In this document: positions 41,962-51,200 of the stretch, in pieces
Numbering within the stretch: the stretch's first letter is position 1
Layout: each line of letters opens with the position of its first letter
Assembly (NCBI RefSeq): GCF_026127265.1
Contig: NZ_WWFG01000002.1
Span: 2,976,001 to 3,040,000, forward strand
DNA: 64,000 nucleotides
DNA from: Nostoc sp. KVJ3
GTDB taxonomy: Bacteria; Cyanobacteriota; Cyanobacteriia; Cyanobacteriales; Nostocaceae
Direction: 5' to 3'
Notes under the pieces: model-generated
What the model saw: the letters and a program-made list of their open reading frames with translations, nothing else
What the model was told of the DNA's origin: nothing
The model's database searches: none
Program-made: the position numbers and the translations under genes

Positions 41962-42789
41962 TTAACCTTTTCCTCCGGTGAAGGTAACGCTTTGAATGAA
42001 GTAACGATTAAAAAAGGCGTAAATACCTAATGCTGGCAGGGTAAAGACCATAGAGGCTGCCATGATGTAGTTCCAATAGCTGATGTATTGACCCTTGAAG
42101 GTATTCAGCCCTAAAGGAAGGGTAAACATTTCTGGGTCAAATAGGATAACTATAGGCAGTAAAAAATTATTCCAACTTCCCATAAACACAAAAACTGCCT
42201 GTGCTGCTAGTGCTGGTTTTGCTAGAGGTAAGACAATATATCGGAAGATTCCAAAGGTATTTAAGCCATCTAGTTGAGCAGCTTCTTCTAGTTCTTTAGG
42301 AAAATTAACGAAAAATTGCCGCATCATGAAGATGAAAGTGGCATTAACCATGCTAGGCACAATCATGCCTTGGTAAGAATTCAACCAGCCGATCGCTTTT
42401 AAAATCAAAAATGTGGGAATTAGGGTGATTTGCGCTGGTACTGCTAGTACTGCCAAGATTAGAAAGAACCAAAAGCGCTTACCGACAAAGCGCAGTCTTG
42501 CTAAGGCATAACCAGCCATTGAATTTAACAATAAGTTTAAAAGGGTGACGCTGAAGGCGATCGCTACACTGTTGAACAGCCAGCGCCAAAATAATGGTTC
42601 TTGGAGAAAGATTTGCCTGTAGTTGTCAAGGGTGAAATTCTTGGGGAGAAAGTTGGGTTCACCACTGACAATCTCTGTTAGCGGCTTAAATGATGCTGAA
42701 AGTGCCCAGAGAAAGGGAATTAGGGTAACGATCGCATAAAGTGTCAGGAAGACGTATAACAAGACTTTGAAGCCAGAGATTTTAGTCAA
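41962..42789 (-). CDS. carbohydrate ABC transporter permease (MalG family)
   Basis: The 275-residue protein has six transmembrane helices and the permease EAA loop EAAQLDGLNTFGIFRYIVLPLAKPAL. It resembles MalG/UgpE-type sugar permeases that pair with a MalF-type partner. The partner gene is immediately upstream and its stop overlaps this start by 4 bases. It forms the channel of an importer together with the partner and an ATPase encoded elsewhere. The sugar is unknown. Confidence 0.9.
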   Translation of the reverse strand: MTKISGFKVLLYVFLTLYAIVTLIPFLWALSASFKPLTEIVSGEPNFLPKNFTLDNYRQIFLQEPLFWRWLFNSVAIAFSVTLLNLLLNSMAGYALARLRFVGKRFWFFLILAVLAVPAQITLIPTFLILKAIGWLNSYQGMIVPSMVNATFIFMMRQFFVNFPKELEEAAQLDGLNTFGIFRYIVLPLAKPALAAQAVFVFMGSWNNFLLPIVILFDPEMFTLPLGLNTFKGQYISYWNYIMAASMVFTLPALGIYAFFNRYFIQSVTFTGGKG

Positions 42790-43694
42790 ATCCGTTCGCC
42801 TCCGAAAAGTCGCCGTTGAATCAAAGTGATGGTGATGATGACGGCTGCTAACAAAAATGCGATCGCAGCTGCATATCCCATTTGTAAATTCCGAAACACA
42901 GCTTGGTAAATTAGCAGCACCACTGTTAAGGTAGCGTTATTTGGCCCGCCAGTACCGCCAGAAAAGATGTAAGACTGGTCAAAAAGCTGAAAAGTCCCAA
43001 TCACCCCCACTGATACCACAAAGAAGGTTACAGGCTTAAGCAAGGGAAGGGTAATGTGGATAAATTGCTTCCACCCATCTGCGCCATCGAGTTCTGCCGC
43101 TTCATAAAGAGTTTGGGGTATATCCTGCAACGCCGCCAGATAAATCACCATGAAAAACGGCGCAGTTGACCAAATGTTCATGATCATAATGCCTTTGAGG
43201 GCAACGGCTGGATCGCCTAACCAGTTATAAGTAGGTAGCCCCACAAAAGCAAGAAAATCATTTAGTAGCCCATCAGTGTTATAAATCCACATGAAAATGA
43301 GCGTCAGCACTGCTGAAGAAGTGACTGTGGGTAAAAAGTAGAGGATGCGCCACCAGTTTTTACCGCGAATCCCAGAATTCAAAGTTACCGCCAGAATTAA
43401 AGCTAAGATTGTTTGAGTTGGCACAACAATGGCTACATATTGTGCTGTGTTTATCAAAGCAATCCCAACTCGTTCATCTCCAGTTAATCGCGTGAAGTTC
43501 CGAAAACCGATGAACTGGTATTCAATACCGCCGAGAAGTTGAACTTTTTGCAAGGAAAGAAAAACTGCGTAGAGAATGGGTAAGACGACAAAAGTCCCCA
43601 AAACTAAAATCGCGGGCATCATGAACATATACCCAGCCAAGTCTTCTGTGATATTCCACCTGGGGTTATTCCGCCGCCTGTTGATTTCAAACAC
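42786..43694 (-). CDS. carbohydrate ABC transporter permease (MalF family)
   Basis: The 302-residue protein has six transmembrane segments and the EAA loop YEAAELDGADGWKQFIHITLPLLKPVTFF. It is of the MalF/UgpA type and pairs with the overlapping MalG-type gene. Neither a binding protein nor an ATPase is present within several kilobases. Upstream lies a 395-base gap with a nested repeat. The start MFEINRRRNN has a positively charged cytoplasmic N-terminus. Confidence 0.9.
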   Translation of the reverse strand: MFEINRRRNNPRWNITEDLAGYMFMMPAILVLGTFVVLPILYAVFLSLQKVQLLGGIEYQFIGFRNFTRLTGDERVGIALINTAQYVAIVVPTQTILALILAVTLNSGIRGKNWWRILYFLPTVTSSAVLTLIFMWIYNTDGLLNDFLAFVGLPTYNWLGDPAVALKGIMIMNIWSTAPFFMVIYLAALQDIPQTLYEAAELDGADGWKQFIHITLPLLKPVTFFVVSVGVIGTFQLFDQSYIFSGGTGGPNNATLTVVLLIYQAVFRNLQMGYAAAIAFLLAAVIITITLIQRRLFGGERI

Positions 43695-43911
43695 TACTGA
43701 ACCTCCGCTTAATCCCGCACTAACCCTGCTGTAGCGATGGGTTGTGCATGATTATTGATCGTACTCCTGTAAAAAATATTTAAATAAGTTTCTATTTTTG
43801 GAGAGCGTAGATGCAAAACGACGAGTCAAGTCGCTTTGATCCAATTAAAAATTAAATATTTTAAACAAACATTAATTAGGGATTTCCAGGAAATAAATTA
43901 TCCAAATGAAC

Positions 43912-43994
43912 GAACCACAGAGGCGAGGCAGTGCGTTGGGCGGGCAATGCCCGACTTGAAGCAACTGCCACGCAGAGAATACAGAGATAAGATT
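43912..43994. repeat. dispersed repeat interrupted by a nested small repeat
   Basis: The outer repeat AACGAACC..CAGAGGCG continues as CAGAGAATACAGAG after an insertion of about 46 bases (43926-43972). An uninterrupted version is at 52871-52902. The insert (reverse strand GTTGCTTCAAGTCGGG) matches the inserts in the MITE copies at 46199 and 49532. Confidence 0.7.
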
Positions 43995-44031
43995 TTACGT
44001 GTGTAGTTTATAACCGCCGATTTAACTTAAT

Positions 44032-44060
44032 TTCCATTCCAGCCATTTATTTAGTATAAT
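44032..44060 (+). promoter_or_regulatory. candidate promoter of rpmI-rplT
   Basis: A perfect TATAAT (44055-44060) lies 30 bases before the rpmI ATG, with a weak -35-like TTTCCA near 44031. The short leader leaves little room for an L20-type autoregulatory structure. Confidence 0.5.
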
Positions 44061-44089
44061 AGTGGATCGTGTCGAATTAAAGCTATACT

Positions 44090-44287
44090 ATGCCTAAACT
44101 CAAGACTCGTAAAGCCGCAGCGAAGCGATTCCGTGCCACCGGCACCGGCAAAATCCTCCGTCGGAAAGCTGGCAAAAGCCACCTTTTAGAACACAAATCT
44201 TCCGACAAAAAGCGTAGCATGTCCCAAAGCGCCCTTGTACATGAACGCGATGAACTCAACGTGCGCTTGATGCTCCCATATTTGTAA
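44090..44287 (+). CDS. rpmI: 50S ribosomal protein L35
   Basis: The 65-residue basic protein (PKLKTRKAAAKRFRATGTGK, then RRKAGKSHLLEHKSS) matches bL35. It sits in the large ribosomal subunit near the E site. rplT follows after 19 bases, the standard order. infC, often upstream in other bacteria, is not here. Confidence 0.97.
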   Translation: MPKLKTRKAAAKRFRATGTGKILRRKAGKSHLLEHKSSDKKRSMSQSALVHERDELNVRLMLPYL

Positions 44288-44306
44288 GTCCTTCAGGAAA
44301 TAAGTT

Positions 44307-44663
44307 ATGACACGGGTAAAACGCGGTAATGTAGCTCGGAAGCGCCGCAATAAAATTCTCAAACTAGCTAAAGGTTTTCGCGGTTCTCACTCAACTCTGT
44401 TTAGAACTGCCAACCAACAAGTAATGAAGGCGCTACGGAGTGCCTACCGCGATCGCAAAAAGAAAAAACGCGATTTTCGTCGCCTCTGGATCACCCGCAT
44501 CAACGCTGCTTCTAGACAACATGGTTTGAGCTACAGCCAGTTGATCGGTAACTTGAAAAAAGCTGATATCCAACTAAATCGCAAGATGTTGGCACAATTA
44601 GCAGTCCTCGATCCAGCTAGCTTTGGCAAAGTCGCCGAACTAGCAGTTCAAGCTAAAGGATAA
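44307..44663 (+). CDS. rplT: 50S ribosomal protein L20
   Basis: The 118-residue protein (TRVKRGNVARKRRNKILKL; GFRGSHSTLFRTANQQVMKA; LWITRINAASR) is bL20. It binds 23S rRNA early in assembly of the large subunit and in some bacteria represses its own operon. It follows rpmI by 19 bases and is followed after 12 bases by a solute-binding protein gene. Confidence 0.97.
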   Translation: MTRVKRGNVARKRRNKILKLAKGFRGSHSTLFRTANQQVMKALRSAYRDRKKKKRDFRRLWITRINAASRQHGLSYSQLIGNLKKADIQLNRKMLAQLAVLDPASFGKVAELAVQAKG

Positions 44664-44675
44664 AGGTGGCCACGG

Positions 44676-45491
44676 ATGCATAACAGATGTAACAGATGGC
44701 AAGTAATTACTCGGTTACATCTGGTATTATCCGCCACTATTTTTTGGATATCTTGCTTTTCCATAGTGGGGACAGGATTCACTGCATCTGCCGCCGAAAT
44801 GCCAGAAATTCAGCAGCGCGGCTATCTCACTGTTGCTGTCAAAGATAACTTGCGTCCTTTGGGATTTAGAGATGCCAGTAGCAATTTGCAAGGCTTAGAA
44901 ATTGACTTGGCACAGCGATTAGCACTTGACTTGGTTGGGAAAGCAGATGCCGTCAAATTGAAACCTGTAGCGAATCGCGATCGCCTGTCTGTAGTCTTAG
45001 ACAAGAAAGTTGATTTTGCGATCGCTAGGGTGACAGCAACCGAGTCACGCAGTCGGATAGTTAGTTTCAGTGTTCCCTACTATTTGGATGGCACTGTATT
45101 AGTTACAAAAGATACCTCTGTGCAACAGTTGAGCGATTTGGCAAAACAAAAAATTGCCGTCCTGAATAACTCCAGCACCATTGCTAAAGTTCGGTACTAT
45201 GTGCCAAACGCCGAGTTGGTAGGAGTAAATTCTTATAACGAAGCACGAGAGAAAATAGAAAGTAATGCCGCCGTAGCCTTTGCCGCAGATGCTACCGTTC
45301 TAAGCGGTTGGGTGCAACAATATCCTCAATATCGGCTACTGCCAACTAAGCTATCAACTGAACCCTTGGCTGTAGTTATGCCCAAGGGATTGCAGTACGA
45401 TAAGTTAAGACGAAATGTAAATCTAGCGATCGCTCGTTACTTAGAAGAAGGTTGGCTCCAGAAACGCTCTCAATATTGGGGTTTACCGTAA
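44676..45491 (+). CDS. ABC-type amino-acid-binding protein, family 3
   Basis: The 271-residue protein has a signal peptide (cleavage near ASA), then MPEIQQRGYLTVAVKDNLRPLGFRDASSNLQGLEIDLAQRLALDL, the N-terminal lobe of family 3 solute-binding proteins, and SVPYYLDGTVLVTK. These bind polar amino acids or related small ligands in the periplasm. The gene directly follows rplT with the same orientation, an unusual but tight position, and no permease is nearby. The ligand is unknown. Confidence 0.85.
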   Translation: MHNRCNRWQVITRLHLVLSATIFWISCFSIVGTGFTASAAEMPEIQQRGYLTVAVKDNLRPLGFRDASSNLQGLEIDLAQRLALDLVGKADAVKLKPVANRDRLSVVLDKKVDFAIARVTATESRSRIVSFSVPYYLDGTVLVTKDTSVQQLSDLAKQKIAVLNNSSTIAKVRYYVPNAELVGVNSYNEAREKIESNAAVAFAADATVLSGWVQQYPQYRLLPTKLSTEPLAVVMPKGLQYDKLRRNVNLAIARYLEEGWLQKRSQYWGLP

Positions 45492-45494
45492 ATA

Positions 45495-45529
45495 AGTTAG
45501 GAGTTAGGAGTTAGGAGTTAGGAGTTAAG
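45495..45529. repeat. GTTAGGA heptamer tandem repeat
   Basis: AGTTAGG is repeated four times plus a variant, starting 4 bases after the binding-protein stop codon. A typical Nostoc short tandem repeat. Confidence 0.85.
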
Positions 45530-45609
45530 ATAATTATCCTTATCTCCATCATCCCCAATAAGCTGATAATAGATTACAGAAGCAACTTTTAATATTTGTA
45601 TTTGCAGCA

Positions 45610-46134
45610 ATGGATAACAGTCTAGCCGTTGTTTATCTCTCAATTTTGGTGGTTATACTCACAATTGCGGCTGTGAGTATTCTTCGCCAGATTTTCAAAA
45701 CTCGCAAGATTGAAGGCTCCTTTGCGAAATTGCGAAAGAAGTTAGAGAAAGAAAAGGGTACGACTCAAGAATATTATGAGTTAGCCAGTATTTATTCAGA
45801 AAAAAAATTGTATTCCCAAGCGATCGCGCTTTTTCAAAAAGCTCTGAAAGCTGCCGAAGAAGAGGGAGAAGAAAATATTGCCCCAATTTACAACGGGCTG
45901 GGTTATATTTATTTTACCCAAGAGCAATATGACTTAGCAATTCGTCAGTATAAAGAAGCCCTGAAATCGAAACCAGATTACGTAACAGGGTTGAACAATA
46001 TTGGACACGCTTATGAGAAGAAAAAATTAACTACTCAGGCGTTACAAAGCTACGAAGAAGCACTAAAGCTCGATCCAAATAACCCTATTGCGAAACGCCG
46101 TGCTGAATCTTTACGCCGTTTGGTTTCTGCATAA
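45610..46134 (+). CDS. ycf37: photosystem I assembly-related TPR protein Ycf37
   Basis: The 174-residue protein has one N-terminal transmembrane helix (AVVYLSILVVILTIAAVSIL) and three TPR units (YYELASIYSEKKLYSQAIALFQKAL; APIYNGLGYIYFTQEQYDLAIRQYKEALKSKPD; VTGLNNIGHAYEKKKLTTQALQSYEEALKLDPN). Size and architecture match Ycf37, which in Synechocystis supports accumulation and trimerisation of photosystem I. It is anchored in the thylakoid membrane. No operon partner follows. Confidence 0.82.
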   Translation: MDNSLAVVYLSILVVILTIAAVSILRQIFKTRKIEGSFAKLRKKLEKEKGTTQEYYELASIYSEKKLYSQAIALFQKALKAAEEEGEENIAPIYNGLGYIYFTQEQYDLAIRQYKEALKSKPDYVTGLNNIGHAYEKKKLTTQALQSYEEALKLDPNNPIAKRRAESLRRLVSA

Positions 46135-46140
46135 TTGCTA

Positions 46141-46350
46141 AGAGGATGTTTGAAAAGTCCTCTTATCAGTAGCAAAACGTTTTAGATCCCCCTAAATCCA
46201 CGCCACGTGCTTCAAGTCGGGGAACCCGCCCAACGCAGTGGCTCCCCTTAAAAAGGGGGACTTTAATTCCGGTTCCCCCCTTTTTAAGGGGGGTTAGGGG
46301 GGATCAACAAGTGCCTAAAATCACAGCTAATCACTTTTCAAATATCCTCT
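46141..46350. mobile_element. MITE-like element with a nested small repeat
   Basis: Terminal inverted repeats AGAGGATGTTTGAAAAG (46141-46157) and its near-complement (46334-46350, one mismatch). The core TTTTAGATCCCCCTAAATCC is interrupted at 46199 by a 45-base insert containing TGCTTCAAGTCGGGGAAC, then continues CCCTTAAAAAGGGGGA. The insert is absent from the related copy at 30228. Confidence 0.75.
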
Positions 46351-46465
46351 AAGGTATCAAATAATTTTAGATTTTAGATTGAGCAACGTGAGATAAATGC
46401 GCTTGCTATTTTTGATTTTTCATTGACGATAGCGTAGAGTCTTTATAAATTTATTCCATAGCAAA

Positions 46466-47281
46466 TCAATTTCCGAATCTGAAGTAATCAACCCTAACTA
46501 AATCAGGTACAGAAGCAATTATCTGCCTACTTCCATCTGCGTCATAACCAAGAACTAAACCGAATCCTGGATTTTGAACTCGATAGCGACCACGTCTCGA
46601 AGAGTATCCTCCTACTAGATATCTAGAGTCAATGGCAGGATCAAACGCATCATAATCAAGCATAAGCTGACGTGCAAAACTCCAAATATTCCCAATCTCT
46701 TCGGCTGTTACTTGGCGACGACGCGACCAAAAGTATGCTATCTGTTGGGCTTCGGAGTACTCATCATCTTCGAGATCATCATCATCAAGATCATCTGGGT
46801 ACGGAAACAATAGATATCGCTGGGACTGAATTCCATATTCATTAGAATCGTCAGTTAACTCACCATCAGCCCCCCTGAAGTATTCAACTAATTCTCCACC
46901 CTCAAACAAGTCATAGCCGATTGTGTTTGCACTGTCGCTTACAAGCAGCATGATAACTGCTTGTCCTAACTGTTTTGAAAGTTGAGCTAACTCGCTTGAT
47001 TCCAAAATTGATGGATAAGACAAGTCGCCAGAAATCATAATCGACCAAGGGTGTCCAACTAGTTGATACGCGAACAAAAAAGCGCCTGACACTTCGATTT
47101 CTGATCCCATTACATTACGCTGGGATGCGATCGCTTTTTCAGCAAGGGCATCAGATAGCTGATTTAATGGTACTTTCACAAGTACAATGGCAGCATTTCG
47201 ATCAGTCGACTCAATACCTCGCCTTTCAGACCAAGGGCGTGTATAATGCTCTGCTGCCTCACGCTTTAATTGCTCGTCCAT
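46466..47281 (-). CDS. hypothetical protein
   Basis: The ATG at 47281 (MDEQLKREAAEHYTRPW) is preferred. A GTG at 47296 is also in frame. The 271-residue acidic protein has a conspicuous Asp/Glu run (DDLDDDDLEDDEYSEAQ, about residues 166-183) and a C-terminal beta-rich part (VQNPGFGLVLGYDADGSRQIIASVPDLVRVDYFRFGN). No domain is recognised. It shares no operon with its neighbours and diverges from the amine oxidase gene. It could belong to a knr4/SMI1-like immunity group, but I cannot show this. Confidence 0.5.
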   Translation of the reverse strand: MDEQLKREAAEHYTRPWSERRGIESTDRNAAIVLVKVPLNQLSDALAEKAIASQRNVMGSEIEVSGAFLFAYQLVGHPWSIMISGDLSYPSILESSELAQLSKQLGQAVIMLLVSDSANTIGYDLFEGGELVEYFRGADGELTDDSNEYGIQSQRYLLFPYPDDLDDDDLEDDEYSEAQQIAYFWSRRRQVTAEEIGNIWSFARQLMLDYDAFDPAIDSRYLVGGYSSRRGRYRVQNPGFGLVLGYDADGSRQIIASVPDLVRVDYFRFGN

Positions 47282-47476
47282 ACAGATGTTCTTCACTGAT
47301 GTTGATCCAGTTAACCTATTTTGATAAATTATGGGCTAGATCAACTGGATCGAGGAATATATTGGGTTTTGCAATTGGCGACACTATTGACAAATCAATT
47401 TAGCTTCTTAATTTATCGGGTTTCAAGCTTCGGCTGAGAAATAGATAACTATAAGTCTTTTGTAAAAATGTAAAAG

Positions 47477-49459
47477 ATGATTAAGCGGCTAAAGCGTTTT
47501 TTGTGGCTAGCGATTCCCATCATTGTCATAATTTCTATCTTACTGGGACTAATGCAAATATTGACGGCTCAACAGCCTTCGATTTCCCATCCTCTCACTT
47601 CGCTAACAGAGGCAGAAATTAGTACAGCTGTTTCGGTCATCAAAAGAGAAAAAACTTTGAGTGAAATGGCAGCTTTTCCACTTATTGCTTTACAAGAACC
47701 TGATAAAAAAGAAGTTCTTAAATTTACACCTGGTAAAGCTTTCCAGCGAACAGCTTTTTTGGTAATCTATGAGCGATCGCTCAATAAAACATACGAAGGT
47801 ATTGTCGATCTAAAAAGCAAAACCTTAAATTCCTGGAAAGAAATCCCCTCTGTTCAACCTGCGATCGTTAATCCAGAATATGAATTGGCAACTCAGGTAG
47901 TTAAAGCCGATCCCCGATGGCAAAAAGCGATGCTAAGGCGGGGAATTACCGATTTCGATCGAGTCAAAATCAGTTCATGGGCCCCAGGAATCCTGACTAA
48001 ACAGGAAGAAACGGCAGGTAATCGTCTTTGCCGCAGTTTATCTTACTACCAGGGACAACACTGGAATTATTACGGTAGTCCTATTGAAGGAGTAGTGGCA
48101 ACTGTAAATTTGAACACAGGTAAAATCGTCAGTTTCGTTGATCAGGGAAATGTACCTTTCTCTAAAGAAAACTGGAACTATGATGTAAAGTCTTTGGGAA
48201 AATTACTTTCAGCGCCTAAAGTATTAAAACTTCTCCAACCTAATGGTAAAAGTTTCGAGATTAAAGACAATCAAATTAGCTGGCAAGGTTGGAAGTTTCG
48301 GTATTTAATGCATCCCCGTAGTGGATTGGCATTGTACCAAGTGACATACAATGACGGGGAAAATGTCAGGCCAGTTTTATACCGCGCTAGCCTATCGGAG
48401 ATGGTAGTCCCTTATGGCGATCCAGATTCCACCTGGTCATTTAGGAATGCATTTGATGTTGGGGAATATAATCTTGGTTTGCTAGCAAATACGATGGAGT
48501 TAGGTAAGGAAATTCCTGAAAACGGTTTTTTGCTGGATGCTGTATTTGCTAACGAGCAGGGAGAACCTTATAAGATACCAGGGGTTGTTGGGATCTATGA
48601 ACGCGATCGCGGAATGCTGTGGAAACACTATGATTACAATACTCAGCGGAATGATGTTCGTCGCAGTCGAGAATTAGTCATATCGATGACTGCGGCCGTT
48701 GACAACTATGATTACAGCCTTAATTGGATCTTTCACCAGGATGGGACTTTGGAAGTCCAAAATGAACTAACAGGTATCGTACTGGCGCAGGGAACGTCTG
48801 CTCAAAAGCAATCTGAGGATAATTCTTATGGTCGGCTAATCGCTAAAAATATCTTTGGAGTAAATCACCAACACTTTTTCAACTACCGCCTAGATTTTGA
48901 TGTCGATGGTCAAGCTAACTCTGTGATGGAAATGAACGTGAAAGCTTTACCGATGGATGATAAAAATCCATTAGGAAATGCGATCGCAATTGCAGAAACC
49001 CCACTCACAAAAGAAACGGCTGCTATGCGCGATTTGGATATCAAAAGCAGTCGGGAATGGATGATTGTGAGTGCAGACAAGAAAAATCCGCTAGGGGCTG
49101 CACCTGGATATATGCTGATGCCTGAAGGAAATTCTATATTTTTCCCAGTGAAAGACTCGAAAATCCGTCAACGGGCAGAATTTGCAACTCATCACATTTG
49201 GGTAACAAAATATAAACCTAGTGAACTTTATGCTGGGGGCGATTATCCAAACCAGACTCAATCAGGGCAAGGTTTACCACAATATATTGCCGACGATGAA
49301 GCCTTGATGGGTGAAGATATTGTGCTGTGGTACACAATGGGCGTAACTCATATTCCGCGATCGGAAGATTGGCCTGTAATGCCCGTTCACCGAGTTGGCT
49401 TTAAGCTAGTCCCTAGAGGATTCTTTAGCCGTAATCCAGCGATAAATTTACCTGAGTAA
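47477..49459 (+). CDS. copper-containing primary amine oxidase
   Basis: The 660-residue protein has an N-terminal signal or anchor segment and the copper amine oxidase fold. The topaquinone precursor is Tyr411 in DNYDY, the catalytic base Asp327 in NAFDVGEYNLG, and the copper ligands are His464 and His466 (NHQHFF) and His638 (MPVHRVGF). It oxidises primary amines to aldehydes with O2, releasing H2O2 and ammonia, probably in the periplasm. It may let the cell use amines as nitrogen. All key residues are present. Confidence 0.92.
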   Translation: MIKRLKRFLWLAIPIIVIISILLGLMQILTAQQPSISHPLTSLTEAEISTAVSVIKREKTLSEMAAFPLIALQEPDKKEVLKFTPGKAFQRTAFLVIYERSLNKTYEGIVDLKSKTLNSWKEIPSVQPAIVNPEYELATQVVKADPRWQKAMLRRGITDFDRVKISSWAPGILTKQEETAGNRLCRSLSYYQGQHWNYYGSPIEGVVATVNLNTGKIVSFVDQGNVPFSKENWNYDVKSLGKLLSAPKVLKLLQPNGKSFEIKDNQISWQGWKFRYLMHPRSGLALYQVTYNDGENVRPVLYRASLSEMVVPYGDPDSTWSFRNAFDVGEYNLGLLANTMELGKEIPENGFLLDAVFANEQGEPYKIPGVVGIYERDRGMLWKHYDYNTQRNDVRRSRELVISMTAAVDNYDYSLNWIFHQDGTLEVQNELTGIVLAQGTSAQKQSEDNSYGRLIAKNIFGVNHQHFFNYRLDFDVDGQANSVMEMNVKALPMDDKNPLGNAIAIAETPLTKETAAMRDLDIKSSREWMIVSADKKNPLGAAPGYMLMPEGNSIFFPVKDSKIRQRAEFATHHIWVTKYKPSELYAGGDYPNQTQSGQGLPQYIADDEALMGEDIVLWYTMGVTHIPRSEDWPVMPVHRVGFKLVPRGFFSRNPAINLPE

Positions 49460-49472
49460 AATATTTCTAGGA

Positions 49473-49666
49473 CTAGGGCGTGTTTTCAAACTACTCGTTT
49501 AGCCTCATAATTTTTTAGATCCCCCTAAATCCACGCCACGTGCTTCAAGTCGGCAGAGCCGCCCAACGCAGTGGCTCCCCTTAAAAAAGGGGGACTTTAA
49601 GAGATTCTTAGCTCCCCTTTTTTAAGGGGGGTTGGGGGGATCTAATACTTTGAAAACACTCCCTAG
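49473..49666. mobile_element. MITE-like element, interrupted copy
   Basis: Ends CTAGGGCGTGTTTTCAAA (49473-49490) and its near-complement (49649-49666). Compared with the copy at 30228, an extra segment of about 45 bases (49532-49576) containing TGCTTCAAGTCGG interrupts the AAATCC/CCTTAAAA junction. Confidence 0.75.
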
Positions 49667-49741
49667 CCCTTTCAAGGTGACTTGTAAAATCTCTTTTTTC
49701 TCTCTGCATCCTCTGCGCCTCTGCGGTTTAAAAGTAATTTA

Positions 49742-49826
49742 TTTAACCGCAGAGGCAATAGAGTTGCCAGTGCGCCCTTGCGGTTCCCCGACTTGTAGCA
49801 ACTGGCGCGACACAGAGATAAGAGAT
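49742..49826. repeat. dispersed repeat with another version of the nested insert
   Basis: AACCGCAGAGGC is followed by an insert (49755-49811) with GTTGCCAGTGCGCCCTTGCG and TTGTAGCAACTGGCGCGA, then CACAGAGATAAGAG. The outer repeat is the same as at 43912 and 52871. A reverse-oriented copy of this version is at 62765-62850. Confidence 0.7.
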
Positions 49827-49997
49827 AATAAAGAGATTTTTCAAGCAAAATTTTTACCCACCTTGAAAGGGCTAGTCCTAATATTTGTTTGCTCAAGTTT
49901 TCTCCCTTCAGTTTTTTCTCATGTCTAAAGGGGGTAACTTGAATGCTGATAAACTTATATAGTTCAAATACTGGCACTTGTTAAAGTAGGATATCTA

Positions 49998-50567
49998 ATG
50001 AACTTTCCAGAAATTAATATTCCCGGTAATGGCAAGCTGCACGCTCGTTTAATTACTTCCTTGGGTGAAATTGTAGTTCGTTTGGAAGAAGAACGAACTC
50101 CCAACACCGTCAAAAATTTTGTCGGTCTAGCAACCGGAACAATCGACTGGAAAGACCCTAAAACTGGTGAATCTGGTAAGGGAACTCCAGCTTACGATGG
50201 AGTTCGCTTTCACCGAGTCATCCCTGATTTTATGATTCAGTGTGGCGATCCCCTGAGTCGTTATCTAGATACAGCCAACCGTTGGGGTACTGGTGGCCCG
50301 GGATATCAATTTGAGGATGAGTTTCATCCTGAATTGAGACATACTGGTGCAGGTATACTGTCAATGGCTAATGCTGGACGCGGTACAAATGGTTCGCAAT
50401 GGTTTATTACAGAAGCACCAACACCCCACCTTGACAACAAACACAGTGTTTTTGGTGAAGTTGTCCAAGGTTTAGATATAGTCAACAAGATCGCTAATGT
50501 GCCTACGACTAGAGATCGTCCGAATCAAGAAGTGGTGTTACAAAAAGTAGAAATTTTTCGCCAGTAA
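49998..50567 (+). CDS. peptidyl-prolyl cis-trans isomerase, cyclophilin type
   Basis: The 189-residue protein is a cyclophilin domain: LGEIVVRLEEERTPNTVKNFVGLATG, VRFHRVIPDFMIQCGDP, and NGSQWFITEAPTPHLDNKHSVFGEVVQG. These include the catalytic Arg in FHRV and the proline-binding Phe and Trp sites. There is no signal peptide, so it acts in the cytosol in protein folding. It is monocistronic. Confidence 0.93.
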   Translation: MNFPEINIPGNGKLHARLITSLGEIVVRLEEERTPNTVKNFVGLATGTIDWKDPKTGESGKGTPAYDGVRFHRVIPDFMIQCGDPLSRYLDTANRWGTGGPGYQFEDEFHPELRHTGAGILSMANAGRGTNGSQWFITEAPTPHLDNKHSVFGEVVQGLDIVNKIANVPTTRDRPNQEVVLQKVEIFRQ

Positions 50568-50689
50568 TTAACATCTCTCTAGGCTAATTTCTACTCCCTC
50601 GAATGAACAAATCGCGCTAGTTATATTCCCCAATTTTTTCCTTGTTTAAGGAGGGTTAGGGGGATATTAATACTACAACCTGATTCTTT

Positions 50690-50716
50690 ACAAACATCCT
50701 CTGAGAGGATGTTTGT
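50690..50716. repeat. palindrome formed by two abutting MITE ends
   Basis: ACAAACATCCTCT, one base, then its complement. The right half (AGAGGATGTTTG) equals the terminal repeat of the 46141 MITE. A degenerate MITE core (AAGGAGGGTTAGGGGGAT) lies just before it, so two elements may be joined head-to-head. Confidence 0.6.
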
Positions 50717-51200
50717 ATTTTTTGAAAAGTTATACATAAATTTTCTAAATTGATTGGTGATATTTAATACGCTTTCTTTGTCACGCTGCGCCAAACCCTT
50801 TTAAATTCTTTCTTTCTTCGTGTCCTTTGCGTCCTTTGCGGTTCGTTTTTCTTTCTTTCTTTCTTTTTGTACCTATTTATACTTAAATATGATTTAGCCC
50901 ATCTTCATACAGAATTTGGCATAACACACCACCCCAAATTGAAAGCAAATTTGCCGAAAAATTAAGATTTATTTTAAAAAAGCAACAGTAATGTTGTTAA
51001 AATCAGAAGCTAGATTCCAATCACTAAGAGGGTTTGAGCGATGCCTACGCCTATGCACCCCAGATAAACCCTTACAACTCTTCACTTCATTAGGGATACA
51101 AGTTTTGAGACAATCAGAAACGATTTAATAATAATCAAGCACTTATAGTCCATTCTTATCGGACTCCGTGTTATTTCTGTTGAAAAGGGAGAACACAAAC
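50717..51200. other. intergenic region upstream of chlB
   Basis: Contains the short repeat CGTGTCCTTTGCGTCCTTTG and a CTTT tract (50852-50875), then AT-rich sequence that should hold the chlB promoter. No riboswitch or clear boxes were identified. Confidence 0.4.

Noticed and set aside
47125..47403. Plus-strand 92-codon frame near the amine oxidase
   Set aside because: Mostly antisense to the hypothetical gene at 46466-47281, with no start signal.
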